64,000 nt of DNA from Lithospermum erythrorhizon. Lineage: Eukaryota; Streptophyta; Magnoliopsida; Boraginales; Boraginaceae. A program made the position numbers and the translations under genes. Positions 21,066 to 32,985 of the stretch are shown piece after piece; the stretch's first letter is position 1; each line of letters starts with the position of its first letter. The stretch lies in assembly GCA_019722365.1 (NCBI GenBank), contig JADFUC010001895.1:186001-250000 (forward strand). Reading direction: 5' to 3'. Below the pieces are notes generated by a model. It did no database searches. It was not told the DNA's origin and worked only from the letters and a program-made list of their open reading frames with translations.

Positions 21066-21689
21066 CCCTTGTCTGAGAAAAGCAGTTTTTAACTGGTGGC
21101 TTCTTAAAACTCCATCCATCAGCTCCTCCAAGAGAATCAAAATGCCAAGCTCGTGATATTACTCCTCGAGAGAATCGAGAATCGGAATACCACGAAAATC
21201 CGAGCTCGAATGCTTTTCTTTGGTTTTTGATCAGGTGATACTCAAGCTCGTAGGCGGTTCGTCGATAGGTTCGTAATGCTAGTAAAGCCCGTCTGATGAG
21301 GTGGTTTATCACGGGAAGCGTGCGTGCCTTGCGTCTGGCAGGGGAAGAGGTCGGGCTCGTTTAAGGAAAGCGTTGTAGCGTGGCTAGTACAGTTTTTCAT
21401 TTCCTTGTAATAGTTTGTGTCTTTTTGTAATAGTTTGTGTAATTTTATGACTTTGTATTGTTAAATTTGCAATTTTGTTTGTATAGTTTAGATTTTATAC
21501 AGTAGGCTCCCTACGTTTACCTGATTATGTGATGAAAACAAAAGCTTTGTGTTAAGTATTAATAGAAGGTATCGATTATCAAAAAAAAAAAAAAACTAAC
21601 TATTGGATATTCTAATTCCCCAAATTCCAGAAAAATCTCACTTGAAAATGTTTCCAAGCGATTCACATAATCGCATGAGAGTCGATTTC

Positions 21690-22735
21690 TAGGGATGTTT
21701 TGATTCGGTTCCGTCGGTTTTTCCCTTTTTTGTGTGGCTTAAACTTTATCGGTTTTAATCTAGCAATATTCGGTTCAAAATTAATTCGGTTTGGTCGGTT
21801 CGGTTATGATCGATTTTCATACTTGGTTCGATTCGGTTCGGTCGGTTTGGTTTATTAACTTGATAGTATCGTATAAAGTTCGTGAATTCAAATTAGGCTA
21901 AAATACGTATAAATTTCAACCACGTACGCTTTGTCGCTGACATAATTGTAGATGGTGGTTGACAGATATTTACTACTCCTCAAAATCCACTTATTGTTAG
22001 TCTACTTGACTTTACACAAAATTTTAGGCATTTTTGAATTTGTATCCCAGTTAATAATTTTCTCGAATTTACAACATATTACATTTTGGTGGCCCATGAA
22101 TCAAATTTGAGATTTTCTAAATTGAAAAAGTCTCCAACTAAAAGGGATGGAGGGTAGCATATTACTAATATTTGTTCAAGCATGCGTCAATAGATATAGA
22201 TACAAACAGTTAGTAACACGTGCTGAAACATTCCACCCGAATGCATGATTTTAAATTAAAACCTGATACTAATAATTTCAAATTAAAATAGTTTGAGGCA
22301 ATTTCCACTAAAGAATCTTGATCTGATTTCTCTTTATTGAGCTGCTTGAGGGTGTAGAATATTTTTGGATAATATCTTAGTGTAGTTTATTAGGTATTAG
22401 ATGTACGTATCAAATACTTAGTCTTTTGAGCTTTGAATGCTTGCATTTTGAGTTGGACTTTATTTAAACTTTGGACTTTACATTGTGGGTATTAAAGTAG
22501 TATAATTTTTTAAAAAAACTTAAAACTTAATTGAACTTTTTAAAATATCGTAAATATAAATATTTTAAACAAATTTTAAAAAATTGATTCGGTGAAGTTT
22601 CGGTTCGGTTTATCTTAAAACCCGAAACCAATAAATTTTGTCGGTATGATTTTTCATTTCGGTCCGGTCTCGTTTTTCCCATTGAATGGTAAAAATCGAT
22701 TCAGTTCGATCAGTTTCGATTTGAAGGCAGAAGCT
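21690..22735. repeat. CGGTTCGG-rich repeat region, possible non-autonomous transposon
   Basis: Words such as TTCGGTTCGGTCGG cluster at 21700-21860 and again at 22585-22720, with an AT-rich middle. Similar CGGTT runs occur at the ends of many plant hAT-type elements. Here both clusters are in the same orientation, so they are not simple terminal inverted repeats, and no target-site duplication was found. Confidence 0.35.
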
Positions 22736-23339
22736 TAGAAAACATCCTCTTGATTCCCAATCTTAATTTTTTTAGTACCATAGTACTAAGGTGATTATGA
22801 AAGTAATTTCCCCCTTTGCCCAAACCACACGATTAGAATTTTGTGATTTATTGATTGTTTGACAAATCTTATTCCATGTCAAACATTACCTCCATCAAAT
22901 CCCATCGTCCACAAATTTAGTTTCGCTTTTAATAGATTTTTAATCAATTATCGATCCTAAAATTATGTAATTTTGTTATTCAATCAAAATAACAAACATA
23001 AAATCGATCTACGCCATCCACAAACCAATTTTCATCACAGCGTGTTCTGTCTCTTTTCACTTGCATTTCAAAAAAGAATCGGTAAACTTCAAAAATAAGG
23101 TGATATGGATTGGATTAGCAAAATGTCCTAAATAGATCGAGGAGCGTCGTATAGAGATCAGTAAGCACGATGCATTTACGAGGAAGTCAAATCGGCGCTT
23201 AAGATCGTGGCCAAACATCTACGTCTTAGGGGCAACTTGACTACAAGTATTTCTATAAATACCATCGTTTACCTTCATTTTCAAAGGTAATGCTAAGGCG
23301 AAGCTGCTTATTGATAGGCATAAAATATCTTAAACTAAC

Positions 23340-23600
23340 ACATGCGTCAGTGGGCGTGATGGAAGGCTTGATTAGGTGAGTGCAGGTACCTTAACCCCCC
23401 ACGGGTTTCATCACGGAGAAGATGGGCCAGAGGCACCTCGAGAATAACTTGGCTCGGGTGAGGAGTGGGCATGTCAAAACTACCTCGAATTACGTCCTTG
23501 CCAATCCCGCGAGACGAAGCCAGGTAGTACCCAGCCCGAGAGGGGTCGGGAACCCCGCGCTCGAGATAAATCCCGGTCCTCGTGCATTTGGAAATCGATA
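23340..23600. other. GC-rich block of unknown origin
   Basis: This stretch is clearly richer in G+C than the surrounding 10 kb and contains CCCCCCACGGG and GAGAGGGGTCGGG. It follows a TATAAATACC word at about 23256. It may be part of an old LTR or another foreign insertion. No coding frame is supported. Confidence 0.35.
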
Positions 23601-25370
23601 GTTATTGGTTTAAATTTATTATGCGTTGCGACAATTCTTCGATCCGTCCTAGAGTCACATAAGCGATGGTCGAACTAATAATAATCGTATTATAAGCACC
23701 ACCGGGTTTAAAATTAAAACATAGAAAGCGTTTGGGATGGAAAGTAGATCGGGATATAGGATATGGTCTACTAAAACATAATAGGCGATAAAGTTACGAG
23801 AATCTTCTTCAAAATCATAATTCTAGAATATTCTATACAGCCATTTGTAATGCGATTATTTAAGGAATAAAGTGAAAACTTGGAACTCACTCATTACTAT
23901 TAGCAGTCGACTAAGGGGACTTTAAGATGGAATAGTTATGCATAAATTAACCATCAAAGCCTAAAATGATGCATTTGATGTTTATATAAAATAAACTTTA
24001 TGGAGAAGAAATTAAAACTTTATCTACTTTTTGACGTCAAAGAATTATCTCCCTCTGCTCATACAGTTAGCGCCTCCCCCACTTGGAGAAAATATTTTCT
24101 CTTCGCTTTTTTCATTCGGTTTTCACTTTGTCGTTATTAAAAAGCCGAGAGACGGAGGAGTTCGAGATCGATTGCTGCATGGATACTCTTGAAAATGCCT
24201 CTTTTTTTTGGGTATGTAAATTTTCGATGGATTTCATTTAATTAAAATATTCGGAAGAAAGGTCTTGTGACTTGTAAGTCGTATTTATTATTTTTGTATT
24301 AATCAGATTAGTTTAGAGCCCAGTTAGATTCGAATATAAGCAAATAACTTTTGATCATTCTTCAAATTATTTAATAAATACTATTTAAAACAATTTATTT
24401 AAATAATATAATGAATTTTATGTTCGATTAAAAACAACGTCATAAAGTTTAAAATTATTAGTCTACTGGTAATTATCATAATCTAAATGTGAAATATATT
24501 ACTGTGATTCTTAACAAATGCCATTGATAGGTGTGTAATTAATTCTACATATTTTCATACGTTATTGTATTAAATCTTAAATATTAACCTGAGACAAATA
24601 TATTTAACTTTATTTCATGAGTTATTACATTTACTAACCTTTTGTTGTCTTGTTGAGAATTTGGATAAATACTTTGATAAATGAAAATAGTTTTTTTGAG
24701 TACATTTAGTTAATTGTGAAAAATGCGATTTCATACACAAATGTTCTTAACCTCTATTTAAAGTTCTCTTTTAGGTATTTTTAAATAAAATAATAATGAA
24801 AATATTTTATTTTAAAGTCTAAATTTTATTTAAATTTTATTTCAAACATTTTAAATTATGTCATTGATTCGAAATGTTTTATTTATTTATTAATAGAGTG
24901 AATATTTAAAATAAATTGGAGGAAAGCAGTATGAATTATGGGATTCTTGTCTGACTCGGACTTAGCGAAAAATTATTATCTTATTATTTTATAAAAAAAA
25001 ATTTTGTAATTTTTTAAGCGATGATAGAAACGGATAAATTTTATCATTTAAAATTTTTATTAATGTACTCGAATAATAATTAAAAGTTATACTTTTGTTC
25101 CCCTAATTTGTTTAAAAACATAGTTTTGGGGCCCAAAGAAATTAAAAGGAAAGTTATATTAGATAAATTTATATTTCTAGATAAATCTATTATTTAGAAC
25201 TTTAAACAAGATAAATAAGAATATTATCAATTTACCTAAATTATCCTCCGGATTAATGGTTCCTTCAATAACTCTCCTCCTCTGGAATTTTGAGTTAATC
25301 AAACAAATTATTAACTTCTTTTCTGCATTTTTTATTCCAGCAAAACAGCAAATTAAGCCTCTCTTATCCT
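23601..25370. other. AT-rich intergenic upstream of the F-box gene
   Basis: No gene is supported. A short piece at 24040-24200 has an ATG after a CT-rich leader but runs out within a few codons. The rest is very AT-rich. Confidence 0.35.
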
Positions 25371-25379
25371 ACGGAATTC

Positions 25380-25870
25380 ACGTAATTGGTAAGATCACTT
25401 TTCTTCAATTTTGATTTCAGCAAATTAATTGGTAAGATCCTTTTCTGCAATTTTGATTTCAGAAAAAAAAATTGGTTAGCTCTTTTTCTGCAATTTTTAT
25501 TATAGCAAAAAAATTAGTAAGCTGTTTTTCTGCAATTTTGATTTCAACAAAAAAAAAAAATGGATCTTTTTCTGAAATTTTGATTTCAGCAAAATTGAAA
25601 TTGGTTCTTTTTTTAAAATTTTGATTATAGCAAAAAAATTAGTAAGCTCTTTTTATGCAATTTTGATTTCTGAGGAAAAAAAATTGGATCTTTTTCTGCT
25701 ATTTTGATTTCAGCAAAGTAATTGGTAAGCCTTTTTCTCGCAATTTGATTTGAGCAAAGTAATCGTAAGCTCCTTTTCTGCAATTTATATCTCAGCAAAA
25801 ATAAATAAAAAATTGGATCTTTTTCTGCTATTTTGATTTCAGGAAAGTTAGAACTAATATGTGTTAGCTC
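25380..25870 (+). repeat. minisatellite (about 40-bp units) with splice-site-like words
   Basis: Roughly eleven degenerate units share the order CTTTTTCTGCAATTTTGATT, TCAGCAAA, A-run, ATTGGTAAG. Each full unit therefore carries a pyrimidine-rich acceptor-like TTTTGATTTCAG and a donor-like GGTAAG. The array sits in the presumed leader region of the F-box gene, ahead of a likely 5' UTR intron. Confidence 0.75.
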
Positions 25871-26144
25871 CTTTTCTGCAGTAGTAAAATGTGTTAGAAC
25901 GCTATCATTTGATATATTTTCTCCAAATATTATACTCCCTTCCCTTCAATTCATTTTAATCGACGTTTTTGTTTTTCCCTGTCAAGCTTTAACAATCAAT
26001 TTATCTGATTGTCAAGTGTTTGGTTTCGGCTTATTTTATGTTTTTGCAATTGGAACTAATATCAGTTTGATTTGTTGCAGGCTATATTTCTTCTCAAGGA
26101 AGAAGAATAACCAAGAGTTTACTTTGCGAGTCAACATTGCTGTC

Positions 26145-26280
26145 GTATGTAATTGGCTCCTTGATAGTCTCACTACCTCTCTTATTATATCATCAATGGA
26201 ATACTTGTACTCATTATGTTTCTTGCACTATAAATACTATATCAACTATACTAAAACTTTACTGTAAATACTCTCAACAG
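26145..26280 (+). other. probable 5' UTR intron of the F-box gene
   Basis: A short non-coding exon of about 26080-26144 (acceptor GTTGCAG) appears to end at a GTATGT donor. The next acceptor, CTCAACAG, lies about 30 bases before the F-box start codon. Inferred from splice words only. Confidence 0.4.
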
Positions 26281-26308
26281 ATTGCACTAATCTTACGAAG
26301 CATTGAAT

Positions 26309-27379
26309 ATGTTGACTGTCAGAAGAAGCAGAAGATTGAAACACAATCAAACGGCAGCTGCAAGTAAACCGATCACTAAGAAGAAATTACGTGCTAAGTT
26401 ATTAACAGATGACTTGATTGCTGAGATCTTAAGCTGGCTGCCACCAAAGTGTGCAGGGAGATGCAAGATCGTGTGCAAACTGTGGCGAGCAATCATTCAG
26501 AGTCGACATTTTATTGAGCAGCATATGCAGCGCCAAGATTATATTATAGTTTATCCCCCTAACCCTTTCCGCCCTCCTCCTCCTCCTTCTCTTTGGCCTC
26601 CGGACCAGAAACCATTTCGAGACTTATTCTACCTTCGAGGACTGTGCTTAGAACAAAACATGATTAGGAAGGGGACTTATCGAATCAGAAACTATGCCAC
26701 TAATCAAGTGTTTGAGCTACCTGATGTCATTGAACGCCGAATCAGTGGGAGCATGTATTACTTTCCAACCATTGATGAGTATAAAGTGTTGATTCTTCAT
26801 TGGAAAGAAAATGATACTGACATCGGTCTGAAAGTGTTAACCAAAGGAACCGACGTTACATGGAGATGTGTTGAAATACCCTCACTACTCCCATGCTCTA
26901 AGAATAATGGTGACAATGTATCTTCAATGACCATAGGAAGTGTCATTTACATTATAAAGTATTCCAAGTCTGGATCGAAGATAATGGCCTTCCAACTTGA
27001 AGATGAAACCTTTGTGGAGATATCGTTGCCCTGGAGAGTGGGATTTCATCCTATTGGTTCTGGAAGTTTTCCTATGAGCTGGGACTATTATTATTTTTGT
27101 ATTGGGCTCTTTGTTGGAGAAGCGCTCCACATATGGTTATTGCAGGATTACAAGACATCAAAATGGGAGGAAAGGAATATTGCCTTCCCGTCACCTCTCA
27201 TAAAAAAGTATCCAGTTATTGTAACACTTATTCCTTTTTGTATTTTTGAAGGTGAGATACTAGTTCTGATTATTCCCACAAAGAAGGCAACGTTGGAAGT
27301 GGATTACAATATCAGAACTAAAACTGCGTGTACAAGAAGGACAACCGAGAAGTTCAGACCGAGTTTGGTGAGTTTATGA
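26309..27379 (+). CDS. F-box protein, single coding exon
   Basis: Predicted substrate receptor of an SCF E3 ubiquitin ligase. The ATG at 26309 is the first in the frame and gives 356 residues. An N-terminal basic stretch (VRRSRRLKHN) is followed by an F-box at about residues 30-75 (LLTDDLIAEILSWLPPK and CKLWRAIIQSRHFIEQH), then a Pro-rich linker (FRPPPPPSLWPP). The rest resembles a C-terminal F-box-associated beta-propeller-like domain (VFELPDV, IDEYKVLILHW, FVGEALHIWLL). The substrate is unknown. The extreme C-terminus looks altered: from about 27320 a different frame reads REVQTEFGEFMKSKKDE and contains a repeated QT[E/K]FGEF, suggesting a recent one-base shift that now ends the protein at SLVSL. 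Still plausibly functional. Confidence 0.85.
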   Translation: MLTVRRSRRLKHNQTAAASKPITKKKLRAKLLTDDLIAEILSWLPPKCAGRCKIVCKLWRAIIQSRHFIEQHMQRQDYIIVYPPNPFRPPPPPSLWPPDQKPFRDLFYLRGLCLEQNMIRKGTYRIRNYATNQVFELPDVIERRISGSMYYFPTIDEYKVLILHWKENDTDIGLKVLTKGTDVTWRCVEIPSLLPCSKNNGDNVSSMTIGSVIYIIKYSKSGSKIMAFQLEDETFVEISLPWRVGFHPIGSGSFPMSWDYYYFCIGLFVGEALHIWLLQDYKTSKWEERNIAFPSPLIKKYPVIVTLIPFCIFEGEILVLIIPTKKATLEVDYNIRTKTACTRRTTEKFRPSLVSL

Positions 27380-28171
27380 AGTCTAAGAAGGATGAACCAG
27401 ACGATCAGACCAAGTTTGGTGAGTTTCATCAAGAGAATTCAAAGGACACTTTTATCTTTGTGAGTTCACTTAGGTGCTTGGACTTGGATACTTGCGTTTA
27501 TTTATGTATTTACTTATTAAATGTTGAACTCGTTGTCGACTTACCTTCCTCTTCATAAATTTCTTCAGATTGGTGGTTACTATTTACTTAAATTTATCGT
27601 TTGTTGCTTTGTATTTACTTAAATTCATCGTTTGTTGATTGGTATTTATATTTTGTCAAAGAACCCATTTTGATCACAAGCATTTTTAAAAGTATTTGAT
27701 GGTCAATTACCTATTAAGCTTATATGTCGTTTACAATCAGGTATGAATGCTGGATCTTCTTTATTTATTGTATTTCAAACTGCAAGTTTTGCCAAAGAAA
27801 ACTACCACACAAATATTATGAGTCCAAATGTAGGGAACATAAGATGATAACATTATGTGATGCAAATAAACACGCAATTCTGTTCAATTCGTTTTGCCTC
27901 AAAATAAAAAAATAGTTAAAATGGAGTTGGAGAGGGAGTATGAACGTATGAGATTACAACACGACTTGACTTGCTAATTGCTATTGATCTTGCTCTATAC
28001 AGAAATTGCAGAGGATGCCAGAGCTCTATGTAGCTTCCAAATTTGGGTTCAAGTTCATCAGCATATGATGACCAGACAACAAGTTTAGTGAAGAATTGCA
28101 CTTGAGAAGTGAGCTGATACTCTTTCTATTGGCAAATTGTGAGCCAGTCTCCAACAATACAAATCAATGCC
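27380..28171. other. F-box 3' region and spacer
   Basis: Up to about 27470 the old C-terminal frame of the F-box gene seems to continue (QTKFGEFHQENSKD). The rest is AT-rich. The part nearest 28171 is probably the 3' UTR of the minus-strand TIP1-like fragment. Confidence 0.4.
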
Positions 28172-28363
28172 TCAGTGCCTTGCTACCTGATCTAAAGGAG
28201 GCCAAGCAATCTCATTGTCATCTGTATACCCATGTATAAGAAAATCAGAACAATTCTTGAGGCAACCATGATTATAAGGGTTGCGGAACTGCCCATCTGG
28301 ACCACGTAGGTATCCATAACGCCGAGCATTTGCCATTTCATTAGTAGTGATATTCCTAGCAAC
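28172..28363 (-). pseudogene. orphan last exon of a TIP1-like ankyrin S-acyltransferase
   Basis: The exon follows a good acceptor (TTTTGCAG) and reads [19 protein letters not shown], then [15 protein letters not shown], then [15 protein letters not shown], ending in a TGA stop. This matches the region just after the DHHC domain of plant TIP1 / protein S-acyltransferase 24 (NEMANA, YLRGPGGRFRNPYDLGC, NCSDFLVKGY). No ankyrin repeats, DHHC motif or membrane segments are present upstream, where an SCPL pseudogene begins within 900 bp. It is therefore a terminal gene fragment, about 63 residues. Its open frame and splice acceptor are intact, so it could in principle be spliced onto another transcript. 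Confidence 0.75.
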
Positions 28364-28399
28364 CTGCAAAACGTGGAGTGTCAAATGGAAATGGATCAT

Positions 28400-29215
28400 A
28401 AGAACGACCCAACTAACTAATTGTTAATAAACAAAATTCTCTAGCCAAAGCAATCCACTGGCATGTCTTGTGTTCATTAGACCACCCACAACAGTGGTAA
28501 AATGGAGTGTCAAAAGGGGATTATTTAATACACCAAAGAATTAATTGAATGCTCCAATTTAACGTCGTGTAGGGACCGGAAGCAAAATGTGATCCTGGAG
28601 CAATTTATTTTGGCACTCAAAATTTGGGCCTCATCGGAAATAAAATAAAGCCTCATTTATTTCATAAATGGCAATATTCTTGGTTGGTTGAGCACTCTTA
28701 TTGCTTAATGTTTTTTGTACAACAATTAAGAAAAAAAATATCTGAATTTATTTTTTTATTTTTCGGGAATATATAAATAGAGTAGATTTGTATCATTTAG
28801 ACCCATGAAAAAAAAAATTTAGAATTTTACATCCCGTTTATTTAATTATTAAAATATTATGAATTTTGAAATTGAAAAAAAAAATTGTGAAGAAAGGAAG
28901 ATAAAGTGATATGAAAGAAAGAAAAGTAATTTGGCCTTTTTTAAAGGAAATTTGCTGAAAATCAAGTGTTATTTGATGGTGTTAACTCTCACGATCAAAC
29001 CCACATCCACTACAACATCATCCCCATCAGTGCTCCATCAAGTCCCACCCCCATAATTAAATACCTATCGCCTACGGTCCTCGACTAATTTCCTTAAGCC
29101 AACAAAACGTTATGATCCCTTTGCATATATAGTTACTGCATTTTTAACCGAACCAACTTGTTTCCTCGGAGTTCCACTATGAATATTATTGGTTGCAAGT
29201 GGATTTTAGCTGAAG
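28400..29215. other. spacer between the TIP1 fragment and the SCPL pseudogene
   Basis: AT-rich with several A/T runs. The eighth exon expected for the neighbouring SCPL copy is not found here, so the breakpoint of that copy lies in this interval. Confidence 0.4.
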
Positions 29216-30379
29216 CTGACTCTTTTTGTAAACCAAGAATGCCATGAAATTTCCACTTACAAGTTTCATCTTGTTTAATGAATACTTTGTTGAAGTTACA
29301 GGTATTCTCCCATCAGTATCCCTACTGAATTTCACCCAAATTAGCTACTTGTTAGGTTCTCAATTATGAAATGACCAATGCAATCATATGAGTACTGATT
29401 TTATAACATGATGATTTTGTAACATAATAATTCATACTATATAAGATAAATTACCTAAATATCCATACTCGAAGTCCATTTGTCATAGACTCTCTAAGAA
29501 GAGGAATTATAGTAGCTGGGCTATCTATCCAATTCTGTATCAGATTACTGAAAGAAATACACAAATATAAAAACAAAGGGAATGTTATAGTAGTATAAAA
29601 CCTTAACAAAATAAAAGATTTGGGATGGAGGGAGTCTATAGTATTATTATTATTATTAGTGCGCGAGGGTCTGCGTCATGTCGCTATGTAGGTATGAAAT
29701 TAAAATTTATATAGAAAAAAGCGAATGAAGCCCAATGTTATATAAATGGAAGGAAAATTTAAGTCATGCAATTTTTAAATAAATGAACAAATAACGTTAC
29801 ATTTTTAATCACCCAAAAATATAATTTCGAAATTTTAATAGAACGATTAAACTTTCCCCATGCCCATAGTTCTCCCATGCCCCATAGTTACTCCCTATTT
29901 GTAACATTGGCATGGGGTGCCTTTTGGACATCAGGTCCGTTTAAGTAAGCATATACATAATAATCACTGCATGGGTCGAAAACTTCTCTCAGCATGAAAT
30001 TGCGACTTCACAAATTTAGAAAGTTCATGGTAATACGATAACAAAGTTTGTTAATTTTGATAGTTGAAAATGAAATATCATTAATCGACGAATTACTTAC
30101 TGAAAATTTAGGGGTATTAGTGAGAGAAGTATCTGAACAAAGAGGGCCATAAATGTTGAAGATATGTTATTAATATTTGTTTCAGCCTCACTTGTAGCAT
30201 TATGACACAAGCTTGATTGTCTCACAGCATGTGGTGAGAAATCATAATTTATTGATCTTCATTCCAGTTTGATCTGAAATCAAAGCATGTGTTGCAAAGT
30301 AATCATATATCCCTCTTGTATCTGCCTCATCATCTATCACTGCATTTCCAATCCATATTTACCAAGAACACAAACAAAA

Positions 30380-30941
30380 TTGATAAATAATTTCTCGACC
30401 AGTACGTAGGACTCTTACTTAATACATTATGAAAATTAAATTGTAACACATTTAAAATGATTACTCAGGCGATTTCATCTTTACACGTTTAAATATCAAT
30501 CTATACTCCTTAAATATATTACTTCAACTATAAAAAAAAACCTAACACTCTAAAAAATACTCTACATCTCTCCGTCGACCCTCCCCCTCTCTCGGTCTTT
30601 GCACGCCCGTCCAATAAGGTGCGAATTTGTGCAATTTATTTTTTGATTTTTGAGTGAATTATGATTGAATTTGCGCTAATTTTTCTTGAATTTGTATGAT
30701 TTTTGTCCGAATTATGGTTAGTGTTCAATACGTGACACTTTTGTACGACCTTTGTGCGAATTCCGTGCAAATTCGTGCGAATTTGTTCGAATTTTGGTTA
30801 GTTGCTAATTACAGATTTCTTAAAATGTTTAGTTTGTATAAAAAAATTAAGTCGAAAAAGAGACTTGTGGATTGAAGTGTATTGGCACAATCCGAGCCAC
30901 AATTTGAAGCTCCAATTCAAACTTCAATGCCACCTCTAATT
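30380..30941. repeat. intron block shared by SCPL copies C and B
   Basis: Text such as GTCTTTGCACGCC, CGTGCAAATTCGTGCGAATT and GTTAGTTGCTGAT is common to this interval and 35430-35970 in copy B. The equivalent intron of copy A (41483-41957) lacks it. It is probably an old transposon that inserted before copies B and C separated. Confidence 0.65.
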
Positions 30942-31874
30942 TGTTGGAAGTGCAGCGAGCATTCGTAATAAAAATTATAACAAATACAAGCGAAGATCGT
31001 TTTAAATGTATAAAAGCAATTACAACATCATACATACGAAAAATCACATGTATGAATAAAGAAGAACTTCTGAAGTTACTTGTGAATGTTTCAAATCTTT
31101 ATAAATGATTACATACATTCATTAGCACATAGATAGAGGAAATAATATTTGAGTTAGTCAGCAGAAGTAAAGTCTCGCTGACCCAGACTGCTTTAGAATC
31201 GGCGAACAATTGGATAAGCGATTTGAGTGAAACTTGGCTGAGTACAGATGGGAATGAAGGGGGGCTTATGTGAGGAAGAAGATGAAATGAAAACTTAGGT
31301 TTTCTATTTTCATCTTTTTCCTTATATAGTCCCCTTTTGTTTCGCCCGAATAGCTCGACTCGTTTGATAAATAAGTTAACTCGTTAAGCCGTTAACTAAC
31401 TTATTTAGTCGTGTAAGTAACTAACGAGGATTCTTGTGAGAACTACTCTCGTTAAACCTTGATTAAATTATTCAAGTTAATTGATTAGGCTTTATCTAAT
31501 TTGTATTTTTACATTATCGATGTAAAATACTCGATTAGTATCCGTTGATTCGATCGACTCCCGGTTGCTGTCGTGATTTAATTCATCATGGAATATACTT
31601 CAGCGTCGTTGGCATGTGTGACCTTAGGGCTCGGATATTAGTCGTATAATAATATAATTGACCGTTATAATTATTATATCAGTTATACGTAGGATCCCCA
31701 TGATGTGGCGTAGCGCGATATTATCGTGAGTTCGATTCTAGTAATTCACAATTACTATTTGAACGAAACTTAGTTTGAATGTCTCATTTAAAAGCCAAAA
31801 GTAGTAAATGGTATTCACAATGATTATTCATGACGAAATAATTATAGAAATAAAAAATGCTTTGATTTCTCAAA
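30942..31874. mobile_element. inserted element, probable solo LTR, in SCPL copy C intron 3
   Basis: Copy B reads CTCTAATTCACC without interruption; copy C has 933 extra bases at this spot, bordered by TAATT on both sides (30937-30941 and 31875-31879), a 5-bp target duplication. The insert starts TGTTGGAAGTG, typical of copia LTRs, but its other end (TCTCAAA) is not a clean CA. It has no coding region, so a degraded solo LTR is the best reading. Confidence 0.65.
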
Positions 31875-32985
31875 TAATTCACCTTATGATATATTCCAAA
31901 TGAAGCTAATCAAAAAGTAATATTGGTTATTTTAAAAAACCGTTTTTAACCTTATTCTTGCGTTGAATATAATTTCTATATTTTGGATTATGAAGCGAAT
32001 ACACCATATTTAGATCAAGGATTTTTTCTCTCGGTTCAATATATTAGACAATAGTTTGCCTTAATTAGATGAATTTAAGCAATACGAAAATAGTTGAGAA
32101 ATATAATGGTGGTAGTGACTTACAATGATGCCTTTGAAGTTGATTATATTTCTCTTGGATATTTTGTTATGATAGAGAATGTTGCTTGCCAATTGTGGTA
32201 CATAATGACCAGCATAACTCTCTAAATGTAGAATTCTCTCGCTTTATATTCACAAATCTTTTAATCAATTCAATAGAAATAAGATTACATGCTGCTGTTT
32301 TTTATCTCCACCTTGTACATAATCTGCAGTTGTGTTTTGAGTATGAAAATCCTACTCCAGCAGGAGACTCCACGAACAATACGTTTGCAGCTGACATAAT
32401 TCAAAATTTAAATGTCATCATAATGCATTCATAGAAAATAAAGTAAACCAAATTTAGGGACATTTAATTTTATTACAAAATCAATATTGATATCGATTAT
32501 CGGATTTAAGCGTCGTGATTCTTAGAAGTATTATTCTTAAACACTCAAACTAAAAGAAAATATCCAAAGGAGACTCTGAAGCAGTTCACGGTCTTTATTA
32601 AGAATATTAATAAATTTGTTTTTAAAATCTGAATCTTTCATGAAGTATAATGATTGAGTAATGCTAATATCTGAATCTTCGTAATAAAATATGTCATTGA
32701 ACATCTTAATATCTGAGGATCTCATGAATGTTAAAAACATGTCTGATAATATAAAATTACAGTATAATAATATATATCTTTATAGTTTAGTATAAAAGCT
32801 TAAAAATAATTAATGATCATCTGATTAAAATTAAGTAGGTCGTTTTAAGCAGTATTAATGATGTAATCTTGTACTTTAAGCTTTCTTTGTAAGAAATTTA
32901 GGACAAAATACCATAGTTAAAGGCACATCTATTCTTGTAGAGTGTCTTTCCATCACTATGGACACGAAACGGTCCAAAAGAGATG

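Larger units (their letters stand above)
29220..32985 (-). pseudogene. serine carboxypeptidase-like pseudogene (copy C)
   Basis: Alignment by eye to the intact copy at 40214-43677 finds remnants of exon 2 (about 32909-32972, truncated), exon 3 (32134-32393), exon 4 (about 30105-30352), exon 5 (about 29868-29990), exon 6 (29456-29547) and exon 7 (29220-29325). Exon 1 with the signal peptide and exon 8 with the catalytic His are absent. In exon 3 the catalytic motif GESYAGHY is damaged by a 4-base deletion. The exon 7 end is also altered. Intron 3 carries the same extra block as copy B and an additional inserted element (30942-31874). Clearly non-functional. Confidence 0.9.

Noticed and set aside
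21022..21312. 96-codon open frame on the minus strand
   Set aside because: It overlaps direct repeats, has no recognisable domain and lacks flanking gene structure; treated as chance.
25833..26267. 144-codon open frame upstream of the F-box gene
   Set aside because: It runs across the minisatellite end and a probable UTR intron and has a hydrophobic, low-complexity translation; more likely leader sequence.
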